A stretch of DNA of 64,000 nt from contig NZ_LGIT01000009.1 in the NCBI RefSeq assembly GCF_001187865.1, forward strand, positions 496,001-560,000, written 5' to 3'. This document shows, one piece after another, positions 9,058 through 19,027 of the stretch (the stretch's first letter is position 1; every line of letters starts with the position of its first letter). Below the pieces are notes generated by a model. It worked only from the letters and a program-made list of their open reading frames with translations. It was not told where the DNA came from and did no database searches. Made by a program: the position numbers and the translations under genes. Source of the DNA: Klebsiella sp. RIT-PI-d. GTDB lineage: Bacteria > Pseudomonadota > Gammaproteobacteria > Enterobacterales > Enterobacteriaceae.

Positions 9058-9094
9058 CAACAATAAATGGTCATTCATTTTAAAAGTATATTAC

Positions 9095-10228
9095 TCAGTC
9101 AAGTCGCCGCCGGGTTTTCATCCACGTAAGCCCAATAAAGACGACCGCTGAAGCGATTAAAAACAGCACGTTTATAACCAGTACCGTCGGAATATTTCCT
9201 GCTAAAAACAGGCTCTGTAAGGTGTTGACGAAGTAACGTGCCGGAATGATATATGTCACCACCCTGATTGCCGCAGGCATACTGTCGATCTGGAATATAA
9301 ATCCTGACAGCATAATTGACGGTAAAAATGCGGCATTCAGCGCCACCTGGGCGGCATTAAACTGGTTGCGCGTAATGGTAGAAATCAATAACCCCATACC
9401 CAGAGTGCTGAGAAGAAAAAGGCTGGTAGTAAAAAACAGCATCAGCAGCGAGCCGCGATAGGGCACGCCGAGAATAAAAACGGAGACCAGCATACAGAGC
9501 AGCATTGCCAGCATACCGAGAAAATAATAGGGAATAATCTTGCACAGCAGCAGTTCGGTACGTGTAACCTCGGTGGACAGCAGCGCTTCCATTGTACCGC
9601 GCTCCCATTCACGGGCGACCACCAGGGAGGTGAGGATTGCGCCAATGACGGTCATAATGATGGTTACCGCACCGGGGATAATAAAATGCTGGCTAATGGC
9701 CGCCGGATTAAACCAGTAGCGTGTCTGTACGTCGATCAGCGGCTCAAAGGTCTGGCCTCGATCTTCCGCCCGCTGCATTTGCCAGACTTGCCAGATCCCT
9801 TCAACATAGCCCTGGACAAAATTAGCGGTGTTTGGCTCGCTCCCGTCTGCGATGACCTGGACAGGCGCGGTGTCGCCATCGCGTGCCATCTTACGGGCAA
9901 AATCCGTCGGAATCACGACCATCCCACGTATGCGCCCGGCCTGCATCATCTCAATAAGCTGTTGGCGATTATCACTAATGGTGGCGTCAATGTAGGGCGA
10001 ACCGGTCATGGCGTGAGTAAAGTCCAGCGCCTCTTCGCTACGCTGCTCAAGTAAAATGCCGACGCGCAGTTTGCTGGAGTCAAGGTTGATGCCGTAGCCA
10101 AAAATAAACAGCAGGAGTAAAGGGATCAGTACGGCAATAAGCCAGCTGCTGGGATCGCGGACAATCTGTCGTGTTTCTTTGATGCAAAGCGCGCGCACGC
10201 GTCGCCATGAAAAGAGGCTATGAGACAT
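9095..10228 (-). CDS. ybhS: ABC exporter permease YbhS
   Basis: A 377-residue ABC-2 permease homologous to YbhR: N-terminal hydrophobic segment ([20 protein letters not shown]), large periplasmic-type loop, then five C-terminal membrane segments and the [16 protein letters not shown] segment. It pairs with YbhR as the membrane part of the YbhGFSR exporter. Its start overlaps the ybhF stop by 11 bases, indicating coupling. Its usual downstream partner is displaced by the two-gene insert, so this gene now ends the contiguous part of the operon. Confidence 0.94.
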   Translation of the reverse strand: MSHSLFSWRRVRALCIKETRQIVRDPSSWLIAVLIPLLLLFIFGYGINLDSSKLRVGILLEQRSEEALDFTHAMTGSPYIDATISDNRQQLIEMMQAGRIRGMVVIPTDFARKMARDGDTAPVQVIADGSEPNTANFVQGYVEGIWQVWQMQRAEDRGQTFEPLIDVQTRYWFNPAAISQHFIIPGAVTIIMTVIGAILTSLVVAREWERGTMEALLSTEVTRTELLLCKIIPYYFLGMLAMLLCMLVSVFILGVPYRGSLLMLFFTTSLFLLSTLGMGLLISTITRNQFNAAQVALNAAFLPSIMLSGFIFQIDSMPAAIRVVTYIIPARYFVNTLQSLFLAGNIPTVLVINVLFLIASAVVFIGLTWMKTRRRLD

Positions 10229-11957
10229 TGGCGTGCTCCTTATCCCAGTTATTGATAAGCGTGATAAACGCCTGCTCCATAGTGGGATCGACCGGCCCCT
10301 CTCGGGCAGCCTGCGCTTTTAAATCATCCGGCGTACCCTGGGCAATAAGCTTACCGCGATACACCAGCCCGATGCGGTCACAATATTCGGCTTCATCCAT
10401 AAAGTGGGTCGTCACCATCACCGTCACTCCTTTTTCCACCATGCTATTGATATGCAGCCAGAATTCACGACGCGTAAGGGGGTCGACGCCGGAGGTCGGC
10501 TCATCAAGAAACAAAATATCAGGTTCATGCATGAGAGAGCAGGCAAGAGCGAGCCGCTGTTTAAAGCCCAGCGGTAGCGCATCGGTGGCATGGCTGGCAA
10601 TTTTTTTCAGACCAAAAGCCTCACTCATACGCGCAATTTTCTCATTTTGCGCACGTCCCCGCAGACCGTATACGCCAGAGAAAAAGCGCAGGTTCTGCTC
10701 AACGGTCAGATTGCCGTACAGTGAAAATTTTTGCGCCATGTAGCCCAGATGCTGACGCGCCTTGCCGGAACTCACTTTAAGATCCATATCAAGCACCAGC
10801 GCTTTACCCGAGGTCGGCACCAGCAGGCCGCACATCATTTTAAAGGTAGTGGATTTTCCCGCACCGTTAGGCCCGAGGAGGCCAAATATTTCGCCGCGCT
10901 GAACGGTAAAATCCACACGATCGGTGGCGGCAAAATCGCCAAATTTTTTGGTCAGCCGTTGGGCCTCAATGACCGTTTCGCCCGGTGTACCTTCTACCGT
11001 GTGCAGGATAGCCCCCAGCGGCGATTCAGAGGTGGCAGCTCCGCCAAGTAAATCGATAAACGCATCTTCAAAACGCGGCGCCGTTTCGACAATCTCCACT
11101 TCTGGCATACCTTCGGCACTACGGATATCATCGGCAACCGCCTCTTTTTTCAGGATCAACCGTACCGAACTTCCCTGAATCATCCCATCGCTGACCTGCG
11201 ACAGTTTCAGCGTGCGCTGGAGTAATTGCCGGTTATTCTCCTGCGGGCTGTGCAGCAAAAAACTGCGCCCGTTCATGGTATGCGTGAGCGCCGTGGGCTC
11301 TCCCTGATAAAGCAGCTGGCCCTCGTTCATTAGCAGTACGTCACGACACTGCTCAGCTTCATCCAGATACGATGTGCTCCAGAGGATAAGCATCCCGTCG
11401 CCTGCCAGTTCATGCACCATCTGCCACAGCTCCCGGCGCGAGATAGGGTCAACGCCCACACCCGGCTCGTCCAGCAGCAGCACTTTTGGTTCGCCGACCA
11501 GCGTACAGGCCAACCCCAGTTTCTGTTTCATACCGCCGGACAACTTACCGGCCAGCCGGGTGGTAAAGGGGCCGAGCGCGGTAAACTGCAGCAGACGTTC
11601 AAATGTTTGCTTGCGGATCTCACCCGTAACGCTGCGCAGATCGGCGTACAGCGTCAGGTTCTCCATCACCGTTAAATCTTCATATAAGCCGAATTTTTGC
11701 GGCATATAGCCGAGCACCGCGTGCAGTGCGCTGTCATCGGTGATGGGATCGAAACCCAGTACGCTGGCGCTACCGCTATCGGGTTTGAGCAGGCCGGCCA
11801 GCATACGCATTAAGGTTGTTTTACCGGCACCGTCCGGGCCGACCAGCCCGGTAACATAGCCTGCGCCGATGGTACACGTCAGCGCGGCGACGGCGGGCTT
11901 ATTCATACCGGCAAAGCGCTTCTCCAGCCCGTTGAGTGTGATGGTGGTATCACTCAT
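10218..11957 (-). CDS. ybhF: Duplicated ABC ATPase YbhF
   Basis: A 579-residue protein with two ABC ATPase domains in tandem. The first has Walker [10 protein letters not shown], signature LSGGMKQK and Walker B VLLLDEP. The second has GPNGAGKST, a divergent signature LPLGFKQR and ILFLDEP. It energises the YbhGFSR exporter in the inner membrane. The start is set at [10 protein letters not shown] to match the family rather than an in-frame ATG six codons earlier; it overlaps the ybhG end by 8 bases. The first Walker A has Asp where Asn is usual, as in E. coli YbhF. Confidence 0.95.
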   Translation of the reverse strand: MSDTTITLNGLEKRFAGMNKPAVAALTCTIGAGYVTGLVGPDGAGKTTLMRMLAGLLKPDSGSASVLGFDPITDDSALHAVLGYMPQKFGLYEDLTVMENLTLYADLRSVTGEIRKQTFERLLQFTALGPFTTRLAGKLSGGMKQKLGLACTLVGEPKVLLLDEPGVGVDPISRRELWQMVHELAGDGMLILWSTSYLDEAEQCRDVLLMNEGQLLYQGEPTALTHTMNGRSFLLHSPQENNRQLLQRTLKLSQVSDGMIQGSSVRLILKKEAVADDIRSAEGMPEVEIVETAPRFEDAFIDLLGGAATSESPLGAILHTVEGTPGETVIEAQRLTKKFGDFAATDRVDFTVQRGEIFGLLGPNGAGKSTTFKMMCGLLVPTSGKALVLDMDLKVSSGKARQHLGYMAQKFSLYGNLTVEQNLRFFSGVYGLRGRAQNEKIARMSEAFGLKKIASHATDALPLGFKQRLALACSLMHEPDILFLDEPTSGVDPLTRREFWLHINSMVEKGVTVMVTTHFMDEAEYCDRIGLVYRGKLIAQGTPDDLKAQAAREGPVDPTMEQAFITLINNWDKEHANVS

Positions 11958-12945
11958 CGGCACGTTCCTGGTCAAATTTCAGCGTAACGGGCATTCCCTG
12001 GCGCAACGCATCATCGGCGTCGGTGACAATAATACGCATTCGATAAACCAGGTCAGTACGCAGATCCGGTGTTTCAACCGTCTTTGGCGTAAATTCTGCG
12101 CTGGGGGAAACAAAGCCGATTTTACCGTGGTAGGGCTTATCTGCGCGCCCGTCGGTGTAGAGCAGGATTTCGCGTCCCGGTTGTGCGAGGTGCAGATTGC
12201 GCTCATCAACGTACGCCCGCACCCATACCGGGCGGGTCAAAGAGAGGGTAAGCACTGTACTGCCCGCGTTCAACATACTGCCGGGCTCCACGGCGCGGGT
12301 CAGCAATATGCCGCCCGACGGGGCGATAAGCGTCGTATCCTGCAAATCCAGCCCGGCCTGCGCCAGCTGCGCTTCGGCCTGTTCAACGCTGGCTTTGGCC
12401 TGGGCTATCTCCTGGGGTCGATTACCGGCGCGGAACTGACTGAGTTTATCCTGGGCCGACTTTAAACTGGCCTGCGCCTGGTCGCGCGCGGAACGCGCAT
12501 TTTCCAGATCGTTAGCTGAAATGGTACGGCTTTTCCACAATCCCTGCTGGCGTTGATAAAAATTCTGCGCATAGTCATAAGCGGCCTGCGCCTGCGTTAC
12601 GGCCGCCGTGGCCTGAGCAATCTCTTCTGCCCGATAACCGGCCATCGCCAGTTCATATTTAGCCTGCGCTGTTGATACATTGGCTTTGGCCTGTAACAGC
12701 GCGTTTTGATAGGGGGCACGATCCAGTTCGCCCAGCACCTGACCGGCTTTAATGGTGTCACCCTCATCGACAGTCAGACTCGCCAGCCTGCCGCCCACGC
12801 GAAAACTCATATTCACTGTACGAATATCGACGTTGCCGTAAAGGGTTAATGGCTGATTCTGTCGGCTGTGATACCACATCCAGCCGCCGCCTGATGCGAC
12901 CAGTATAATTGCGATAATTAGCGCCATAACGACAGCTCTTTTCAT
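11950..12945 (-). CDS. ybhG: HlyD-type periplasmic adaptor YbhG
   Basis: A 331-residue membrane-fusion protein. Residues 1-22 are a hydrophobic anchor, followed by a lipoyl/biotinyl-like half ([20 protein letters not shown]), a long Ala/Gln-rich coiled-coil hairpin (about 75-205) and the second lipoyl half plus beta-barrel. It links the YbhFSR pump to an outer-membrane channel, probably TolC, which is not in this window. It lies 4 bases after cecR in the same operon. Confidence 0.93.
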   Translation of the reverse strand: MKRAVVMALIIAIILVASGGGWMWYHSRQNQPLTLYGNVDIRTVNMSFRVGGRLASLTVDEGDTIKAGQVLGELDRAPYQNALLQAKANVSTAQAKYELAMAGYRAEEIAQATAAVTQAQAAYDYAQNFYQRQQGLWKSRTISANDLENARSARDQAQASLKSAQDKLSQFRAGNRPQEIAQAKASVEQAEAQLAQAGLDLQDTTLIAPSGGILLTRAVEPGSMLNAGSTVLTLSLTRPVWVRAYVDERNLHLAQPGREILLYTDGRADKPYHGKIGFVSPSAEFTPKTVETPDLRTDLVYRMRIIVTDADDALRQGMPVTLKFDQERADE

Positions 12946-12949
12946 GACT

Positions 12950-13618
12950 TCAGGCTCCTTTCGATAATCCGTGCAGAATAAGATCGATGTGGCAGGTGAC
13001 GGTCTGGAAAATCAGCGCCGTTTTTTCGTCGTCAAACTGCGACCAGCCGGTGCGCAGCAGGATGGTTTCCCTGCCCAGACGGAAGGCCAGCACTTCTCCC
13101 AGCAGCGCATGAGTATGCAAAATGGTCCGCGTATCGGTGGCATCAAGACCGGTCCAGGCGGCGACAAGCTGCGTTAAATGCGAATGCATCGGAGCAATGA
13201 CCCGGTCGTGAATCAACCGATAGGCAGGCGTGGGGGAGAGCTGCTCGCGGGAGATAAACTTGCTCAGGCTCATCGTTTCATCGCGGGTCAGTAGGGCAAT
13301 CATATGTTCGCAGGCATTGAGGATCAGAGCACGAATCGCGGTTTTATCCGGTTCAGGTTGCGCCAGCAGTTTTTCTGCCGCATCGGTCTGAGCCTGAAAC
13401 TGCTCGCCGATAAAATCGGCAATCCACTGCGCACAGGCGAGATAGAGATCCTCTTTCGATCCGAAATAGTAGGCGATTGCCGCAATATTGTGTCCGGCCT
13501 GCGCGGCAATGTCCCGGGTGGTGGCATTCATGCCGTACTCACCAAACTGGGCCAGCGCCGAATGAATGAGCTGGCTTTTAGCCTGTTCGCCTTTACTGGT
13601 GGCGGGCGTGATGTTCAT
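12950..13618 (-). CDS. cecR: TetR-family regulator CecR
   Basis: A 222-residue TetR-family repressor (YbiH). The N-terminal helix-turn-helix is visible in [18 protein letters not shown] and [18 protein letters not shown], and a C-terminal ligand-binding domain follows. In E. coli it controls ybhGFSR and rhlE and responds to cefoperazone and chloramphenicol stress. Here it heads the same operon and faces rhlE. The long perfect palindrome 8 bases upstream of its start is the obvious binding site. Confidence 0.94.
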   Translation of the reverse strand: MNITPATSKGEQAKSQLIHSALAQFGEYGMNATTRDIAAQAGHNIAAIAYYFGSKEDLYLACAQWIADFIGEQFQAQTDAAEKLLAQPEPDKTAIRALILNACEHMIALLTRDETMSLSKFISREQLSPTPAYRLIHDRVIAPMHSHLTQLVAAWTGLDATDTRTILHTHALLGEVLAFRLGRETILLRTGWSQFDDEKTALIFQTVTCHIDLILHGLSKGA

Positions 13619-13625
13619 TATTCAC

Positions 13626-13661
13626 CCATAATATTAATCAATCGATTGATTAATATTATGG
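13626..13661. promoter_or_regulatory. 36-bp perfect palindrome, probable CecR operator
   Basis: Each 18-base arm reads CCATAATATTAATCAATC and the two arms are exact reverse complements with no spacer. It ends 8 bases upstream of the cecR start and lies in the cecR-rhlE intergenic region, so one regulator could control both directions. Assignment to CecR rests on position and the dyad form typical of TetR-family operators. Confidence 0.8.
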
Positions 13662-13895
13662 CGAAGATTTAAGCATTGTCCACTATTCGCGCCTGGTTTT
13701 GCTGTGCGGCGCTCGGAACCCATTCTGCCGCGTGTACCGTCGGCTTTTTGTTATCCGCTTCAGTGGGATATTTATGCGCCGCGTCACAAAAACTGCTACA
13801 CTCCGCCCCTTCATGACATTGTGGTTTTTGTCATCTGCTTATTACTATCTCCCTGAAAACTACACCGGTAACGGTCGGGGCGGTGTGGAGTTGTT

Positions 13896-15233
13896 ATGTC
13901 TTTTGATACCCTTGGCCTGAGTCCTGAAATCCTGCGCGCCGTCGCGGAACAGGGATACCGTGAGCCAACCCCTATCCAGCAACAAGCGATCCCCGCTGTG
14001 CTGGAAGGCCGCGATATTATGGCCAGCGCCCAGACCGGCACCGGTAAGACCGCCGGATTTACGCTGCCGCTGCTTCAGCATCTCTCTCAGCGTGCGCCGG
14101 TAAAAGGTCAGCGCCCGGTGCGCGCGCTGATCCTGACGCCAACCCGTGAACTGGCAGCTCAGATTGGTGAAAATGTTCGTGAGTACAGCAAATATCTCAA
14201 TATCCGTTCACTGGTGGTATTCGGTGGCGTAAGCATTAATCCGCAGATGATGAAACTGCGCAGCGGCGTCGATATCCTGGTCGCCACGCCCGGTCGTCTG
14301 CTGGATCTTGAACATCAAAATGCAGTGAAGTTAGACAACATCGAAGTGCTGGTGCTGGATGAAGCCGACCGTATGCTGGATATGGGCTTTATTCACGATA
14401 TCCGCCGCGTGCTGGCAAAACTTCCGGCTAAGCGTCAGAACCTGCTGTTCTCTGCGACCTTCTCAGACGACATCAAAACGCTGGCTGAAAAGCTGCTGCG
14501 CAATCCGCTGGAAATCGAAGTGGCACGCCGCAATACTGCCTCCGAGCAAATTTCACAGCACGTGCATTTCGTTGATAAGAAACGCAAGCGGGAACTGCTG
14601 TCACAGATGATCGGCGAAGGTAACTGGCAGCAGGTACTGGTTTTCACCCGTACCAAGCACGGCGCCAACCATCTGGCAGAGCAGCTGAACAAAGACGGCA
14701 TCCGCAGCGCGGCGATCCACGGCAATAAAAGTCAGGGCGCACGTACCCGCGCCCTGGCCGATTTTAAATCCGGCGACATTCGCGTGCTGGTGGCAACCGA
14801 CATCGCGGCACGCGGTCTGGACATCGAAGAGCTGCCGCACGTGGTAAACTATGAGTTGCCGAACGTACCGGAAGATTATGTTCACCGCATCGGTCGTACC
14901 GGACGCGCAGCCGCTACCGGTGAAGCGCTGTCTCTGGTGTGCGTCGATGAGCATAAGTTGCTGCACGATATTGAACGCCTGTTGAAAAAAGAGATCCCGC
15001 GTATTGCGCTGGACGGTTATCAGCCTGACCCGTCAATTAAAGCTGAGCCGATCCAGAACGGTCGCCAGCAGCGTGGCGGCGGCGGTGGTCGTGGTCAGGG
15101 CGGTCGTGGTCAGCAGCAGCCTCGTCGCACTGACGGTGGCGCGCCGAAAGCCAGAAGTCCACGCAGCAGCGAGGGTAAACCGGCCGGAGAGAAGCCGCGT
15201 CGTCCGCGTCCGCGTAAACCGTCAGCAGCATAA
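13896..15233 (+). CDS. rhlE: DEAD-box RNA helicase RhlE
   Basis: A 445-residue ATP-dependent RNA helicase acting in ribosome maturation and RNA decay. Motifs in order: Q motif region ([12 protein letters not shown]), motif I AQTGTGKT, Ia PTRELA, II DEAD ([13 protein letters not shown]), [23 protein letters not shown] and [11 protein letters not shown]. The tail after about residue 385 is basic and low in complexity (repeated Gly/Arg/Gln then Arg/Pro/Lys), typical of RNA-binding tails. The ATG lies about 230 bases from the palindrome upstream of cecR, so the same regulator may influence it. Confidence 0.97.
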   Translation: MSFDTLGLSPEILRAVAEQGYREPTPIQQQAIPAVLEGRDIMASAQTGTGKTAGFTLPLLQHLSQRAPVKGQRPVRALILTPTRELAAQIGENVREYSKYLNIRSLVVFGGVSINPQMMKLRSGVDILVATPGRLLDLEHQNAVKLDNIEVLVLDEADRMLDMGFIHDIRRVLAKLPAKRQNLLFSATFSDDIKTLAEKLLRNPLEIEVARRNTASEQISQHVHFVDKKRKRELLSQMIGEGNWQQVLVFTRTKHGANHLAEQLNKDGIRSAAIHGNKSQGARTRALADFKSGDIRVLVATDIAARGLDIEELPHVVNYELPNVPEDYVHRIGRTGRAAATGEALSLVCVDEHKLLHDIERLLKKEIPRIALDGYQPDPSIKAEPIQNGRQQRGGGGGRGQGGRGQQQPRRTDGGAPKARSPRSSEGKPAGEKPRRPRPRKPSAA

Positions 15234-15303
15234 TGCGCGCGCTGCTGGGCTTGCCCGGTCCTGCGTAACATGCGCAGCCTGCTGATATCGCAGAAGTCTG
15301 TAC

Positions 15304-15329
15304 GCCGGGTAAGCGCAGCGCCACCCGGC
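15304..15329. repeat. REP element between rhlE and dinG
   Basis: Perfect arms GCCGGGT and ACCCGGC surround the AAGCGCAGCG centre, the form of a repetitive extragenic palindrome. It lies 70 bases after the rhlE stop and shares its centre with the unit at 873-899. Such units often protect upstream mRNA 3' ends. Confidence 0.75.
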
Positions 15330-15457
15330 AACATTCGCAGAGATGTCATTTCTCAGGCAACAGTATTCGTGCCCGGCAATGGGCACACTGCGTAATTTGC
15401 GAGCTGCCTTCCATAATCCCAAAAACCCATACCCCCTCACGGCGAAAAATGTCACAA

Positions 15458-15477
15458 TAGTGGCTGTTTATACAGTA
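15458..15477. promoter_or_regulatory. LexA-type SOS box of dinG
   Basis: GTG-N10-CAG (15460-15475) within TGGCTGTTTATACAGTA, ending about 15 bases before the dinG start. E. coli dinG carries a very similar non-canonical box with TTG in the left half. The mismatch in the left arm suggests a relatively weak LexA site. Confidence 0.75.
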
Positions 15478-15491
15478 TTTCAGGTTGTTCA

Positions 15492-17639
15492 ATGACCCTT
15501 ACTCCCGCGTTAAAAGCGCAAATCGCCGCCTGGTATAAGGCGCTACAACAGCAAATTCCGGATTTCATTTCCCGTCTGCCGCAGCGACAGATGATAGCTG
15601 ACGTGGCGAAAACCCTTGCCGGAGAAGAAGGGCGTCATCTGGCGATTGAAGCGCCTACCGGCGTCGGAAAAACGCTGTCCTATTTAATCCCCGGCATAGC
15701 TATCGCGCGCGAAGACCAAAAAACGCTGGTGATCAGCACGGCCAATGTCGCCTTACAAGATCAGATCTACACCAAAGATCTCCCGCTGCTGAAAAAAATA
15801 ATCCCTGAACTGCGCTTTACCGCGGCGTTTGGCCGTGGTCGCTACGTGTGTACGCGTAACCTGACCGCGCTCGCCAGCAGCGAAGAGACTCAGCAGGATC
15901 TGCTGGCATTTCTTGACGACGATCTGACGCCCAATAACAAAGAAGAACAGCAGCACTGCGCGAAGCTTAAGGGCGATCTCGACAGTTATAAGTGGGACGG
16001 GCTGCGCGATCATACCGACCGCGCCATTAGCGACGATCTGTGGCGGCGGCTCAGTACCGATAAAGCCAGCTGCCTGAACCGCAACTGTCATTACTACCGT
16101 GAATGCCCCTTCTTTGTCGCCCGCCGGGAAATTCAGGAAGCGGAAGTGGTAGTGGCAAACCACGCGCTGGTAATGGCGGCAATGGAAACCGATGCGGTAT
16201 TGCCAGAAGCTAAAAATTTGCTGCTGGTACTGGATGAGGGCCATCACCTGCCGGAGGTGGCGCGCGACGCGCTGGAAATGAGCGCTGAAATTACCGCGCC
16301 GTGGTACCGGCTTCAGCTCGATCTTTTCACTAAACTGGTGGCAACCTGCCTTGAGCAGTTTCGCCCGAAAACGCTGCCGCCGCTGGCCACGCCTGAGCGT
16401 CTGAATGCCCACTGCGAAGAACTTTATGAGCTGATCGCTTCTCTTAACGCCATCCTGACGCTTTATCTCCCGGCAACCCAGCAGGCCGAGCATCGTTTTG
16501 TTATGGGCGAGCTGCCGGAAGAGGTGATGACGATTTGCCAGCGGCTGGCAAAACTAACGGAACTGCTGCGCAGTCTGGCGGAGGCGTTTCTGAACGATCT
16601 GGGTGAGAAAACCGGCACGCATGACGTGGTGCGTTTGCATCGGGCAATCCTGCAAATGAACCGGGCACTGGGGATGTTTGAAGCGCAAAGCAAGCTCTGG
16701 CGACTGGCGTCAATGGCGCAGGCTTCTGGCGCACCGGTTTCAAAGTGGGCAACGCGTGATATCCGTGATGGCCAGACGCACATGTTCTTCCACTGCGTTG
16801 GCATCCGGGTCAGCGATCAGCTTGAAAAACTGCTCTGGCGTAGCGTGCCACATATCATCGTGACCTCAGCCACGTTGCGCTCGCTAAACAGTTTCTCGCG
16901 CTTACAGGAAATGAGCGGCCTGAAGGAAAAAGCCGGCGATCGCTTCGTGGCTCTGGATTCGCCCTTTAACCACATTGAGCAGGGCAAAATCATTATCCCG
17001 CAAATGCAGTTTGAGCCGCTTATCGAAAACGAAGAACAGCACGTAGCTGAAATGGCGACGTTTTTCCGCCAGGAGCTGGAGAGCAAAAAGCATCGTGGGA
17101 TGCTGGTGCTGTTTGCCAGCGGCCGGGCTATGCAGCGTTTTCTTGAGCATGTCACAGACCTGAGACTCCTGCTGCTGGTGCAGGGCGACCAGCCGCGTTA
17201 TCGGCTGGTAGAACATCACCGCAAGCGCATAGAGGCAGGAGAACGAAGCGTGCTGGTTGGGCTGCAATCTTTTGCCGAGGGGCTGGATCTCAAAGGCGAG
17301 CTGTTAAGTCAGGTTCATATTCACAAAATTGCCTTCCCGCCTGTTGATAGCCCGGTGGTCGTTACCGAAGGCGAATGGCTGAAAAGCCTGAAACGTTATC
17401 CCTTCGAAGTGCAAAGTTTGCCCAGTGCCTCTTTCAATCTTATTCAGCAGGTGGGGCGTTTGATCCGTAGCCATAGCTGCTGGGGTGAAATCGTCATTTA
17501 TGACAAACGCCTGTTGACCAAAAATTACGGCAAACGGCTGCTGGATGCGCTGCCGGTGTTTCCCATTTCCCAACCTGCGGTGCCTGACGTTATAGTGAGT
17601 AAAACCAAAGCAAAACCAGCGCGTCGTAAACGACGTTAA
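15492..17639 (+). CDS. dinG: ATP-dependent DNA helicase DinG
   Basis: A 715-residue superfamily-2, XPD-like 5'-3' DNA helicase that resolves R-loops and replication-transcription conflicts and is induced by DNA damage. Walker A is APTGVGKT near residue 55. Cysteines in the region of VCTRN, SCLNRNCHYYRECPF (about residues 120-205) fit the four-Cys iron-sulphur cluster. The DEAH-type box is DEGHH, with VTSATL and QVGRLIRS further on. An SOS box lies directly upstream. ybiB follows after 26 bases, so both are probably co-transcribed. Confidence 0.97.
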   Translation: MTLTPALKAQIAAWYKALQQQIPDFISRLPQRQMIADVAKTLAGEEGRHLAIEAPTGVGKTLSYLIPGIAIAREDQKTLVISTANVALQDQIYTKDLPLLKKIIPELRFTAAFGRGRYVCTRNLTALASSEETQQDLLAFLDDDLTPNNKEEQQHCAKLKGDLDSYKWDGLRDHTDRAISDDLWRRLSTDKASCLNRNCHYYRECPFFVARREIQEAEVVVANHALVMAAMETDAVLPEAKNLLLVLDEGHHLPEVARDALEMSAEITAPWYRLQLDLFTKLVATCLEQFRPKTLPPLATPERLNAHCEELYELIASLNAILTLYLPATQQAEHRFVMGELPEEVMTICQRLAKLTELLRSLAEAFLNDLGEKTGTHDVVRLHRAILQMNRALGMFEAQSKLWRLASMAQASGAPVSKWATRDIRDGQTHMFFHCVGIRVSDQLEKLLWRSVPHIIVTSATLRSLNSFSRLQEMSGLKEKAGDRFVALDSPFNHIEQGKIIIPQMQFEPLIENEEQHVAEMATFFRQELESKKHRGMLVLFASGRAMQRFLEHVTDLRLLLLVQGDQPRYRLVEHHRKRIEAGERSVLVGLQSFAEGLDLKGELLSQVHIHKIAFPPVDSPVVVTEGEWLKSLKRYPFEVQSLPSASFNLIQQVGRLIRSHSCWGEIVIYDKRLLTKNYGKRLLDALPVFPISQPAVPDVIVSKTKAKPARRKRR

Positions 17640-17665
17640 TGATGTGAGCCGCCGGAGGATGTTTA

Positions 17666-18634
17666 ATGGATTACCGCAAAATTATCAAAGAAGTGGGACG
17701 CGGAAAAAATCACGCTCGCGATGTGGATCTCGATACCGCGCGGGAGCTGTACAGCCGAATGCTGAACGGCGAAGTAGATGACCTGGAGATGGGGGCTATC
17801 CTGATTGCCCTGCGTATTAAGGGAGAAGGCGAGGCAGAGATGCTGGGATTTTATCAGGCCATGCAGCAGCACACTATGCGCCTGACGCCGCCGGTGGCAA
17901 AGCCGATGCCGGTCGTTATTCCCAGCTATAACGGGGCGCGTAAGCAGGCTAATCTGACCCCGCTGCTGGCCATCCTGCTGCATAAGTTTGGCTTTCCGGT
18001 ACTGGTCCACGGCGTTAGCGAAGATCCGAGTCGCGTGCTCACCGAAACCATTTTTGCCCTGCTTGGCATTCAGCCTACCCATCATGCCGGGCAGGCGCAG
18101 GCAAAACTTGACGGTGCCCAGCCGGTGTATGTCCCGGTGAGCGCGTTTTGCCCGCCGCTGGAAAAACAGCTGGCGCTGCGCTGGAGAATGGGGGTGCGTA
18201 ACAGCGCCCATACGCTGGCCAAGCTTGCGACGCCGTTTGCCGAAGATGCCGCGCTGCGGTTATCCAGCGTCTCGCACCCGGAATATGTTCCGAAGGTGGC
18301 AAAATTCCTGAGCACTATCGGTGGGCGCGGCGTGCTGATGCACGGTACGGAAGGCGAAGTTTATGCCAGCCCGCAGCGCTGTCCACAGATCAGTCTGATA
18401 GATGCCCGCGGCATGCAAATTCTGTATGAACGCCAGGCATTATTTGCAACCGATCAACTATCTCTGCCGGAGAGTAAAGATCCTGATGTCACCGCGCGCT
18501 GGATCGAGCGCTGCGTCAGCGGTACTGAGCCCGTGCCGCATTCAATCAAAATCCAGATCGCCTGCTGCCTGCTGGCAGCCGAAGAGGTCGATTCGCTGGG
18601 GGCCGGTATGACCCGCGTTGCCCGGAGTTACTGA
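17666..18634 (+). CDS. ybiB: Anthranilate-phosphoribosyltransferase-like DNA-binding protein YbiB
   Basis: A 322-residue member of the TrpD2 family: an N-terminal helical domain (GEVDDLEMGAILIALRIKGE) and a C-terminal domain with the type-III phosphoribosyltransferase fold. Despite the homology to TrpD, E. coli YbiB binds nucleic acids and is not known to make tryptophan intermediates. Its position 26 bases after dinG, with its own Shine-Dalgarno (CCGGAGGA), puts it in the SOS-controlled transcript, consistent with a role in DNA or RNA stress. Confidence 0.92.
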   Translation: MDYRKIIKEVGRGKNHARDVDLDTARELYSRMLNGEVDDLEMGAILIALRIKGEGEAEMLGFYQAMQQHTMRLTPPVAKPMPVVIPSYNGARKQANLTPLLAILLHKFGFPVLVHGVSEDPSRVLTETIFALLGIQPTHHAGQAQAKLDGAQPVYVPVSAFCPPLEKQLALRWRMGVRNSAHTLAKLATPFAEDAALRLSSVSHPEYVPKVAKFLSTIGGRGVLMHGTEGEVYASPQRCPQISLIDARGMQILYERQALFATDQLSLPESKDPDVTARWIERCVSGTEPVPHSIKIQIACCLLAAEEVDSLGAGMTRVARSY

Positions 18635-18643
18635 ATTCAGAGC

Positions 18644-18672
18644 AAAAAAAAGCCCGTCCAGACCGGACGGGC
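18644..18672 (-). terminator. Intrinsic terminator between ybiB and ybiJ
   Basis: Hairpin arms GCCCGTCC and GGACGGGC (18652-18672). Read on the minus strand it is followed by eight T residues (18651-18644), so it ends the ybiJ transcript. It lies about 10 bases past the ybiB stop and may also serve that gene. Confidence 0.8.
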
Positions 18673-18722
18673 AAAAAGGGTAACAACACAGATTCAATAA
18701 GGGTTAATGAGGGTTAAAGCGC

Positions 18723-18745
18723 CCCGCCGGAGGGTGGCCGGCGGG
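18723..18745. terminator. GC-rich hairpin just downstream of ybiJ
   Basis: Perfect 8-base arms CCCGCCGG / CCGGCGGG with a 7-base loop, 22 bases past the ybiJ stop. There is no T-run, so it probably stabilises the 3' end together with the terminator at 18644-18672. Confidence 0.5.
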
Positions 18746-18766
18746 TCAGGTCATCACAAGCCGCGA

Positions 18767-19027
18767 TTAGTTATAAATAACTGCCGTGCCGCTCATTTTG
18801 TTATTACCGTTGGTAGAGGTGATGCTGTAGCCTTTTGCGCCCGCAGCGGCTGCTTTTTCTGCCAGACGTGCTTCCAGACCGTCGAGGGTGGTCGCGCCGT
18901 CAGCGGAAACCACGCCGATTTTATTCATGTTCTGCGCCTGAGCCGGATTCACGGCCTCAACAGCGAAAGCGCCAAAAGAAAGGGTAGAAAGGGCAATTGC
19001 AGCAACAGCATATTTGATGGTTTTCAT
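18767..19027 (-). CDS. ybiJ: DUF1471 periplasmic protein YbiJ
   Basis: An 86-residue secreted protein of the BhsA/YahO (DUF1471) family. Residues 1-22 are a signal peptide (MKTIKYAVAAIALSTLSFGA then FA-VE). The mature part ends with the family pattern GYSITSTNGNNKMSGTAVIYN. Family members are stress-induced and affect biofilm or envelope properties; the role of YbiJ itself is not known. The start is placed at the signal-peptide Met rather than the long upstream in-frame extension. Confidence 0.93.
   Translation of the reverse strand: MKTIKYAVAAIALSTLSFGAFAVEAVNPAQAQNMNKIGVVSADGATTLDGLEARLAEKAAAAGAKGYSITSTNGNNKMSGTAVIYN

Larger units (their letters stand above)
5505..9094. mobile_element. AT-rich two-gene insert splitting ybhS from ybhR
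   Basis: The ybhS stop and ybhR start, adjacent in E. coli, are here about 3.6 kb apart. The intervening DNA is visibly richer in A and T than the flanks and carries two paralogous minus-strand genes with no housekeeping resemblance. I see no integrase, transposase, tRNA end, terminal inverted repeat or target duplication, so the mode of entry is unknown. The boundaries are approximate: the left one is set just after the ybhR ribosome site, the right one at the ybhS stop. Calling it horizontally acquired is inference from composition and broken synteny. Confidence 0.7.

Noticed and set aside
5485-9094. Insertion sequence or prophage remnant
   Set aside because: No transposase, integrase, terminal inverted repeats or phage genes can be seen; only the two paralogues are present.
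15753-16493. Minus-strand open frame of 246 codons
   Set aside because: Antisense to the conserved helicase dinG; a shadow frame produced by GC-rich codon use.
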